The position numbers were made by a program, and so were the translations under genes. A stretch of DNA of 12,199 bases from Chrysochromulina tobinii (Eukaryota > Haptophyta > Prymnesiales > Chrysochromulinaceae), in contig JWZX01003300.1 in NCBI GenBank assembly GCA_001275005.1, positions 1 to 12,199 of the forward strand, in the 5' to 3' direction. Shown piece after piece: positions 1 through 9,000 of this stretch; positions within the stretch are counted from its first letter, which is position 1, and each line of letters starts with the position of its first letter. The notes under the pieces are model-generated. The model worked only from the letters and a program-made list of their open reading frames with translations, was not told the DNA's origin and did not search any database.

Positions 1-177
1 CCGTGCTTCGCGGAGGAGGAGGAGGCCGGCCGTTCATCAAAGGAGCTGAGAGAGATCAGTCGTCGTGCCCGTCCGAAGGATGTGCCACGCACATTAACCG
101 TTTCCGATCCCATGTACCATGTGCATGACAGTATTCCATTAGGGTTTAGGCAACGTAGGCCACCCAGAGAGTCGTGA
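1..177 (+). CDS. Possible 3' end of an upstream coding region (58 codons, 5' truncated)
   Basis: Frame 1 is open from the first base to a TGA at 175-177 and would encode a 58-residue tail with an acidic run (EEEEAG), a basic stretch (ELREISRRARPKD) and the end RRPPRES. I do not recognise it. Codon third positions are not strongly GC-biased, unlike the large gene downstream, so if real it belongs to a different gene or exon with different codon use. An open stretch of 58 codons is quite possible by chance, and no start is available inside the window. It could equally be flanking non-coding DNA. Confidence 0.2.
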   Translation, partial: PCFAEEEEAGRSSKELREISRRARPKDVPRTLTVSDPMYHVHDSIPLGFRQRRPPRES

Positions 178-202
178 TCCTGTATTACTACTGTTTATGA
201 AG

Positions 203-310
203 GCTCTGACCCTTGGCTCTGACCTCTGTGACACTTTTGTGTCGCAACGTTCGGTTAATTCACACCGCACCCCAGGGTCAGAGCAATTGGGTCAGAGTCG
301 AGGTCAGAGC
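203..310. repeat. Inverted/direct cluster of a TGACC-containing 10-mer (2 forward, 3 reverse copies)
   Basis: GCTCTGACCC lies at 203-212 and GCTCTGACCT at 216-225. The reverse complement occurs at 275-284 (GGGTCAGAGC), 289-298 (GGGTCAGAGT) and 301-310 (AGGTCAGAGC). The pair 203-225 and the pair 275-298 form an imperfect inverted repeat with arms of about 23-24 bases (two 9-base perfect blocks around a short mismatched spacer) and a loop of about 49 bases. The arrangement could fold as a stem-loop in RNA or bind a protein at repeated sites. It may be a recombinase or promoter element, or part of an element terminus; the role is inference. Confidence 0.7.
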
Positions 311-451
311 GGTAACACCGCGGAAAGACACGCTTTCAACATCCGATCATCCCTTTCGTCCCACGACTTTGAAAACAGAAGCCACATGAAAAGAACACGT
401 GATCGTGAGTGAGAGATACTGTCCTTGTACATAGTAGGGGCCCGAATGAAT

Positions 452-480
452 GGTCCGCGTGAGATAAGTGAGATCGGACC
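452..480. repeat. Short hairpin enclosing a repeated GTGAGAT
   Basis: GGTCCG at 452-457 is the exact reverse complement of CGGACC at 475-480. The 17-base loop contains GTGAGAT twice (459-465 and 468-474, 9 bases apart). The arms are short, so this may be chance. GAGAT words also dominate the repeat at the right edge of the window (12128-12199), which is the only reason to record it. Confidence 0.3.
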
Positions 481-872
481 GCGACGGTTGTAATCTCGAA
501 TGTTTTGATGAATTTTGAGATATTGGCGCAGATTTCGATTGCGACGCCCTTTGGAACGATTATGTGTCCGATCGGCGACGTTTTTGACGAGCGCGACCAA
601 AATGTGTTCTGAGCCCCGAGCTCCAAGAGTGTATGGATCGAAACGAAGGGGGCGCTGCCACGAGCACACGCGGGCGGGATGAGACCACAACCGCGCAACG
701 GTAAAGCTCACACCGCCGGGGGCGAAGTAGGTGTGAACGCAAAAGGCGGGCACAGTGATTACCCCGGGGAATCTCATTTGCCGCCCTCAGACGTCACGCC
801 GAAAAGCATGGCAAGCCGAACTCGGCGCACAAGCCCCCGCTCGCGCTCAAGCTCCAAAGAGTCAAAGGAAAA

Positions 873-3044
873 ATGCCAGTCTCGTTCAAGCTCCACTATG
901 CGCCAGCTGCCGCCGGCGCCGGAGCCATCGACGTCAAGCGTACCCGTGCTCGTCACCCGCTGTACGAAGATGCGGGCAGCACACGTGTAGATGGGTGGCT
1001 CCTATCCGCCCCGAGAGACGGAGCGGCTTTGGGCGGCGCCGCCGGCGTGTTCCCGGGCACAATCGCGAAAGTATGCATGGCTTTCGTGACGTGTGGCGAC
1101 GATATCGTCGAGCGTACCCTCGCTGACTACGGGCTCATCAAAGACGTTGCTTGGACTCGCTTCATCGCCACCCTCGCCGCCATTCACGGCGGAGAGGGCG
1201 CGACGCCCATCACGCTGGGATCGTTCTACGAGGACATCGACGCCAAGATCTCGCGGGCCACGCCCGCGCAGCGCGCCGATCTCACGCTGCGCCTGGCCGA
1301 CCTCGACACCTCGATTGCGCTCGTCTCAGCACCCACCCCGCCACCGGCGGGCAACACTGACGCGGCGATTCAGGAGGCGTATGTGGCAGCCCAGGCCGCC
1401 TGGGAAGGGGGCAACACGCACCCGTACGCTTGCCTGCGTGAGCTCAAATTCGGCATGCTGCGGGACGACTCGACCGGCCACCTCCACGCGCTGGGGCGGC
1501 TTATGTGCGCGCTCCCTTCGTGGGCCGTGCCCGGTGTTCGAAGCGAGACGGCGTTCAAGCGCGCCCTCCAAACCCTGGGCAATGTAGCGCTCGAAGGGCA
1601 GGGGCTTGGCAGCGTCCATGACGCTGCAGACGCGGCCGATTGCTTGGCCTCGAAGCTCAAGCGCATCGACATCCCACGTGCCATGGAAAGCTTCGGAGGG
1701 CCACACCAGGAGTCGCGTACTCGCGCTCTCATCAGTGAGATGCGCGCCGTCGACTCCGCCGCCGTGCGCCAAGATCTCCTCCGCGACCGCCTCATCGGTG
1801 TGGTCTCTCGCCTCCCCGGAGTACGCGCCCTGCTTGGGGTACGCAACGACGGCGGGTGCGAACTGAGCGGGCCCTCGGGCTTCGCTCTCCTCGCGGAGGT
1901 GGCAACGCGCATGGGCATCATTCGCAACGAGGCAGACTTCGCATGGGCTCAGCTGCGGGCTCTTTGCGACGAGATCGGCCACCTGGACGAGATGCTCCGC
2001 GCCGAGCCGTGGGTCGGGCGCACGGCGCGCGAACGTGCCGACCACGCCATCGACCTTCACCGCGCGCAGGCTAGACGCGCCTCTGCGGCGTCGACGCACT
2101 ACTCGACGCCCGATCGGCCCGCGGGGGGACACGGATCGGATTCAGCTCTCACTGCCGCGGAGTCGCGCATCAGGGGCTCCGTGCCGAAGCACTTCCAGGG
2201 CGATCTTTCAGGGGCCTTGTCGCAAAAGCAGTACATCGATCTCAAGCGTGATATTCTCGCTGCGGTCGCAGCCGGTGGCTCGGCGGCCATGCTCAACGCG
2301 CTTCAGATCGCGGCCTCGGGAGTCGGTCTCGATCACACCAACTCGCCCAAGGCACGAGTTTGGTGCCCTCTCATAGCTCTTCTGGCAGAAGGCTCCTCCC
2401 GCGGCATCGACGCGGCGGCGCTCGACCCCGAGCTTCAGGTGCTCACGGACGCGGCACGTGACGCATGGCCCGAGCTAATCGGTCGCACGGCTGGACTGCA
2501 GCTCGCTCTAGATGGAGTCACACTCCCTACCGAACTCGTTGGTTGGGAGATGCCCGAGCTCGCCAAAGCCTTCCAGTCGAGCGACTGGCGTCACATCGAC
2601 CTGGGCGCAGCCTTTGAGGCCGCACGAGCGAAAATGCGCAACGAACCGTTTGAGGCGGGGCCGGCCGCTGATGCGTACACGACCCGAGCGAACATCGAGA
2701 ATGCCATCGAGGTCGCCGAATCGCTCCTCTCGCTGCGAGGCTTCGGCGGCAACGGCAAAGGCACCCTACCATACATTCTTGACGAGATACGCACATCGTG
2801 GATGCTCTACGGCGGCAAAGGCGCCCATCCCAAAACTCTCACCAAGCTTAAGGAGGAGGGGCGCGCCTATGCTGTCGCCACCCTTGAGCACTTTGGACGC
2901 GTGCGCCACGCCGCCCTCGCGACCAAGAACCCTCGCGCGCCCGATCACGCGCGCAAGACGACGCCGGCTGCCGAGCAGCGCTGGGCGCTCCACGTCTCTA
3001 AGCTGCAGGGCTCGCTGGACCTGGCCGGGTACGCCGACTATTTC
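873..3044 (+). other. N-terminal gag-position region of the polyprotein (residues 1-724)
   Basis: This part occupies the place of Gag in other retroelements. It is Ala/Arg/Asp/Glu-rich with many predicted amphipathic helices and few low-complexity runs, so it looks folded. A Cys-poor stretch around residues 430-520 (SVPKHFQGDLSGALSQKQY onward) reads like a compact helical domain. I recognise no named family. Assignment as a capsid-like part rests only on position, upstream of a Cys/His cluster and basic Gly-rich region and ahead of RT; another function is possible. Confidence 0.4.
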
Positions 3045-6000
3045 GGCGGCGAAGGCTCCGGCGGCGGCTCAGGCGGGCGGTCCGAGGGCGACGGCGGCGG
3101 CGGCGGCAGCCGCGATGGCGGCGGCGGCGCCAAGAAGCAGAAGAAGCGCGCGGCGACCGAGGACACCGTTGCCGACACGCGTGGCGTCCAGATGGCACTC
3201 GATCTGAGGCGTAAGACCCTCACTATCACGAAGAAAGGCGGCAAACCCATTGTCTATCTCACCACAGCCATGCGCGAACGTGCCACAGCCAAGCAGCGCT
3301 GCTGCTACAAGGGCATGGCGGCGAAAGCGCTCGGCCTGCCGGAGCAGGCGTTCTGCGATTTCGATCACGAAGCAGGCTGCGACGAGCACTCGTGGGCGGC
3401 GGCCGGGGCCAATCTTAGCCTATGCCGGCGTGACCACGATGACTCAGCGGAGCGCCCGCCGAAGAGGCAGAAAGTACGTCACGGTCGAGGCTCCCGCGAC
3501 GGCGATGAAGATGACGCCGACGAAAACGGCGACGACGATCCACACGGCGGCGGCGGCGGCGGCGACGGCGGCGGTGGCGATGATGCCAACGACGATGACG
3601 CTGGCGGCGCCGGCGGCGACGCGGGCGCCGGGGCAGGACAGCCCCCACCCGCCACAGGTACAGGCGGAGGCGGCCGTTCAGGCAACGGCAGCCGGGGCAG
3701 CGGTCGAGGCAAGGGCAGCGGTCGCGGCGGTAAAGGCGGCAGCCGAGGCGGCAAAGGCGACCGCAGGACCATCGCTTTCAGCGACGCGACAGCTGCCGCC
3801 ACGACGACCACGAACGCCGCGGTTAATGCGACGCTCGAGTCGGCGGACGGACGCGGCGCCACACTGGTGCACGCGGCCGAGGCCGACCGAATTCTTTTGA
3901 CGGGTTTCACCGAAGAAGCAGGCTCGGTGCGCATTCAGCAACCCATCTTCGTGCAAGCGCTCACGCGCCTCGAGACACCGGTCGACACGATCACCATTGG
4001 CGACGCCGGCGGCGAGGTACGCGACGCGTCGAACGCTGCAGGATGGCCCGCCATCTCCGTTTCGGAGCGGCGATGCACAAGCACGGCGACCGGCTTCAGC
4101 TTCGAGGGCAACGCACGTGAAATACTGGGCCTGGGGCCCTGGCGACGCGCCATCGCCCTGCCCGACGCCAAGCAGCAAGCCGCGCGTATGGGCCTCGGCA
4201 TGGCGGCGGTCAAGGCGGCTGACGGACGTCTCTTCGCAGGCATGGCCAGATGGCTGTGTCTGTGGTGCGTAGCTGCGACGGCGGTCTGCATCGTGCAACC
4301 GGACGTGTTCGTCGTTGACTTCTACGACGCCCCTGTCATCACCACGTCCCCGAGGGCGTGGGGCGACGATGACGATGACCTAGCACTACTGTTTTGGCGC
4401 GGAGCGCCGAAGCCGGTGCCGCCCACAGAGGGGTGCGTCATGGCGTCGCCCACTGGTGAACGGCGCCGGGCACGCGACGCGGCGGCATCGCACCTTGGGC
4501 TCGCGCGCGGCGTCGCCACACAGCTCATCCCGGACGATAGTGGCACTGACCTGACATTCAGCGTCGAGATCGAGCGACTCGCCGCAGCAGTCTACGCAGC
4601 AGGACTCCCCGTTCCCCCGTGGTACAGCAGTGAGACCGCGGGTCCACCCGAGGCGGCGGAGCGCACATACATGCTCGAGCGCGGACTCGGCGATGGTCGG
4701 CGCATTGATGGCCGTGTTGTGCCGCGCCTCGTACGACGTGATCTGGGCGACACTGCATGGTGCGATGGAGTTGACGGACGCATCGCCAAGATGCTGCGAG
4801 CCGCGAGTATCCCGGTGGTGTCCCCACGCGGGCGAGCTCTCGCAGACGGCTATCGCGCGCTTCGACAGGCGGACGCGGAGCGTGCGAGGCGTGCTCAGGC
4901 TCGACATGGGCGAGCACACAACGTCCTTATCACGCGCGTGCGCGTTGACGCGCCCGAAGAAAATGCCGTTGCCGTCATCCCTGGGCGCATCGACGGCGGC
5001 GTCGTCATGCTACTGCTCCCCGGACCTTCGCAATCGACGGCGGAAGTGGCAGGGAGAACGCTGCCCGCAGCGCACGGCGCCACGTCGGAAGCACGCAAGA
5101 TCATCACGAGCGCGGCTGACGCGCTCGGCAACGCACTCGTCAAGGCGAACGCCCACGGCGGCGTCACACAGGCGGCTGGGGCGCGGAGCGCCCTGGCGAT
5201 GATCCTCGCGCTGGGCGGGGTCTCACTTGCCGTGGTTGTCATGCTGGTTCCACCCAATGTGCAACCGAGCTCGGAGGCGATCGCCGAGGGCTTCTCTTGG
5301 CAGCGGGCCGCAGCAGCTGCCGGCCTCCCTCGTCACACGATTGTCTGTGTGGCAGAACAATTTATTCGGCGCTGGGTCTCAGCTGTGGCTGACATACACG
5401 TCGTGGGCGGCCGCACGGGCATCGCCGAGGCGCAGCCCACGTCGCGTGCGCTAAACGCCGAGCGTCTGGCGTACGTCGATCGGGCGGCTGCCGCACGCGA
5501 GGAAGCCAGCGCGCTATTGCACGTCTCAGCGGGCCTGCTCGATGCCGCCGCCCGCGAGCCGCGGCTCGCGGACGCACTTCTATGCTGGCGGGAAAAGGTT
5601 ACCACGGCGCATGACGTGTCGCCACCGGCACTCGTAGCGGCGCTGGGACGCGAGCCGCCGGCCACGCTGGCGGCCAAGCCCTTTGCATATCGTTGCACTA
5701 TCCCCAGCACGACACCGGTCGAGATGCGTGGCATGGCACCGCGCTGGCCAGTGGGCGTGCCGAGGCCTGCGAGCATGCTTGACACGTACTCGCCGCAGGC
5801 TCGAAAAGAAATACGCGCTCAGCTGGATGCCGTAGAGAGGTGGAACGCGGCTCGTGTGAGCGGCGCACTGGAACCTCGGCCAATCCACAAGAGCTGGAGC
5901 GACAAAGCACGGTTGCCGTGGTTCCAAAACCGCGTGCTATGGGAACGCGACGGCAAGTGCGAAATCGTCGATGGGCGGTTCCCCGCCACGCGCATCCGCA

Positions 6001-9000
6001 TGCACCGCGAGGCGGCGCTGTGGTTACTGCGCGATTACCCGCACAGACAACTCGTCTCCTTCTTAGTACACGGAGTCACGCTGCACGACGGCCTCCCGCT
6101 CCAGACATCCATTGCCGCCAATCTCCTATCCTTCTATGAAGTCCGAGGCGGCCCGGATGCTGTTGCCGAAGAAATGCACGGGCTCAAGGAGCGAGGATGG
6201 TACCTCAGCAGCGCAGGTTTGTCCGCAACGGCGGAAACGCTCACGACGGCAACGACGGCGACAGGAACAATGGCTGCGACGGCGTCGACGGCATCCCCCG
6301 CCCACACAGCGCGGCTGCTCACCTCGCCAGCCAGAGTCAACCCGCGCGGCGCCGTGCCACGCAAAGATCTAGGACCGCCTCGAGGGGTCGCCGAACTTGG
6401 GTACCCGCGTCGACAGGCGTTCACCGTCGACACGGGCGAAATCGTCACCTCGGTCAATGTCGCTACGAGCACCGAGCACTCGGCGACGACGGGCGACGAG
6501 TTTTGGGCACGAAAGGAAGTCAAGCCCCGCCCAGGCGATCTCATGCTCAACCTGCTCATCCTGCGCGCCATGGGCAACCTGTTGCGGGCGGCCGCATGCG
6601 GCACCGCGCCTGCAACTCTGCTGATCCTCTTCGACTACAAATACTTCTTCCATGCGCTCGCCTACATGGCGGGCGAGGTATGGAAAACGGGTTGCGCGGT
6701 GCCCGCGCGAGAGGCGCCCGGCAAGGCGAGCCGCACCCGACTTGACGTTCTCCTGGAACTTGTCCTTGCCATGGGCTGGACACAGGCGAGCAAGATTGCC
6801 CAAGACTTTGCCAACGCGCTGATGTGGCTCCTTCTGCACGCCGTGGACGTGGCGCTGGCGCCACACATCGCCGAGCTCCGAGCGATGAGCACTGAATTCG
6901 ATGCGATGTGGCGAGGCAGGTTGGCGCTCGAGCACGACGACTACGGCACGCAGGCGCGCATCGTCACTGCGCTGCAGTACACAGACGACAGCGTCAAAGC
7001 GTGCCTCGGAGCCACGGCCACGACCATCACGATTGTCGAATTCTGCCGACTCATCGGACCACGCTTCTACTCGGGACCGGATGCGCACGAGTCAGCACGG
7101 GGCACGGTCACACGGTCCGTGATCGACGAGTACGGCGTGGCACTGCAAGCGTGGAGGCAACTCACTCCCAAAGGCAGTGTTCGCGCCATCGGGCGCGATG
7201 AGTGCGAGCCGTCCCACACTCGCACAATCCCTACCGGGCGCGGCACTTTGGGAGGCAACCCTTTTCCGATCACATCGGAACAGGACGCACAACGTGTGAC
7301 CGCTGGCTACGCGTGCCTTCTCGCCAGCGTCCCCGGCACGACGGCGCGTGACGTGGGCGCGCTCCTCGGTCTACGGGTAGCCTCAGGATACGAGCAAACG
7401 CTCTCGGACCAGCTACAGGCGCACGCCAGCGACCTCGCCGAGCGCGTGCTCGCCGGCGATCACCTAGCGTTACAGTGCCCGGGCTGCCACAGCCCTCTGC
7501 AGCGCGGACGCTGTCACTCCCTCCTTCTCGCCATGGCGGTCGCGCAGCGCTGTTCAATCGCGCTGGAAATAGAGGCGGGGGCGCCGGCAGATCCCGTGAC
7601 CGCCCCGCCCCGCCCCGCCCTCGGCCTCGACCTCGAGGCCGCCAAAATGCACAAGTGGCACCTCGGCGGCAGCGGCATCTGGACGGGCGTCGGCATGAGC
7701 GCCACCGCCCTGGTCACCTGGGTGCCGCAATCCAAGGCGGCACGATGCCTCGTTGAGATTTTGGAGGTGCTCGAGGGACGCTGCGACGTATCACGGTATC
7801 GCAGCCTGCACGGCGCCCTGGCCGATCTCGTGCTCCCCACCGGCGGCGGGTGGTACCGCATGCAGGGCATGGCGGTGCCTCTGCGGAGCGATCAAGAGTT
7901 GGGTGAGGGGCCCAACGTGATCGTGCGCGAGCGCCCGCAGCTATGGAGTCGGCTCAAGGCGTGGCAAAAGATACTCGCCAACAGCCCCGGTGCGGCCATG
8001 GTCGCGGCGCTACCGGCGGCCCACAGCGCAAGGCGCACCGATGTCGTCACATGGGATATCGGCGGTGATGCCGCCAAGGATGGCGAGCCGAAACAGGGCC
8101 TCGGCGCGTGGTTTTACGGCGTCTGGTGGTGCGCGCCGCTCGGCGACTGGCCGGTACTCGCAGCCGCCCACATCACTTGCCTTGAACTGATTGAGGTTGG
8201 CCTGGGAGTTGTGATGGCGACACGGTGGCTCAGTGAGGCAAAGCGCGTGCGGCTCCGTGCAGACGCTACGGCGGCATTCCTCACCGTCCGGGCTCGTCGC
8301 GACGGCGGCGCGCTCTCGCGCGGCGCGAAGGCCGCCGAGCTCGTCGCGGCACACGAGGTCATCATGCGGCAACCCGAATGGGTGCAGCTGCACAACGGGC
8401 ACGATCGCGAGGTGCTGGTCGAACAGACGTTCGGCGAGAGCATGCTGCTGCACGATGCCGCGAGCCGCAACAACGTCGAGCTCATCCGAGACGTCGCCGC
8501 TGCGCTCGGCATCTCGCCGAAGCGGCTCGAGCTCTCGGCAAGGGCGCGAACTTACCTTCACGACGTCTCGCAAGCACTACTTGAGGTGCGAGGGGCGGCG
8601 CCGCAGGGGCCCATGCATGCCACCGCCCTCGAGCACGGCGCAGCGGCTAACGGCACAGGTCCGAGGACGCCTTTCTCCCAGGCATCACCAGGGACGCCGG
8701 CCGCCCCGATGCGCGCCGCGCAACAACAGGTGCGCCACGTCCCGTCCATCGGATGCGCAATCGTTGCGCCTCCCTCAGCCTCGCCGCCGCACGACGAACA
8801 GCAGTGGCTCCTTTACGAGAACTATCTGCTCGCGCTCGACGACGAAGCACTCGCTGGCTTACCCTCGCCACCGCCAAGTGACTATTGGGATCGCTCGCCC
8901 CGATCGATTGACAGCTACAATAATTGGGAGCCGCCTGACGAGTTGTCGCCCGGCGAGTGGTTCCCAACCGGCCTCCATCACGCATGGTCACCTGGCGACG

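Larger units (their letters stand above)
178..872. other. 5' gene-free region, presumed leader/promoter side of the retroelement
   Basis: No convincing gene is seen on either strand. Base composition is visibly less GC-rich than the downstream gene until about 640-680, after which it shifts to the GC-rich style of the polyprotein. It holds an inverted/direct motif cluster (203-310), a small hairpin (452-480) and a perfect CCCCGGGG palindrome at 762-769. The reading frame of the polyprotein is open back to a TGA at 756-758, giving 38 further in-frame codons without an ATG before 873. In this element class the 5' region should carry the promoter and one half of the terminal repeats, but I could not match any part of it to the 3' end by eye. 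No TATA box is claimed. Confidence 0.5.

Noticed and set aside
139-150. TTAGGGTTTAGG, similar to plant/algal telomere repeat
   Set aside because: Fewer than two copies; too short to indicate a telomere.
203-310. Nuclear-receptor-type AGGTCA response elements
   Set aside because: The half-site resemblance is superficial, the spacing is irregular, and the likely host is a protist or alga without such receptors.
304-777. 157-residue minus-strand open frame in the 5' region, overlapped by a 120-residue one in another frame (336-698)
   Set aside because: Two frames of the same strand are open over the same stretch, no domain or codon bias is recognisable, and the frame crosses the composition shift. 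Chance openness is the simpler reading.
1326-2132. 268-residue minus-strand open frame
   Set aside because: It lies antisense to the polyprotein; GC-rich coding DNA with GC-ending codons regularly opens antisense frames.
5187-5255. Possible transmembrane segment (residues 1439-1461)
   Set aside because: One isolated Ala/Val/Leu-rich stretch inside a nucleic-acid-handling polyprotein with no signal peptide; more likely a buried helix or strand.
7602-7620. CCCCG-repeat tract resembling a GC-box or quadruplex-forming site
   Set aside because: It lies within coding sequence between RT and RNase H and encodes Pro/Arg-rich linker; no evidence of a regulatory role.
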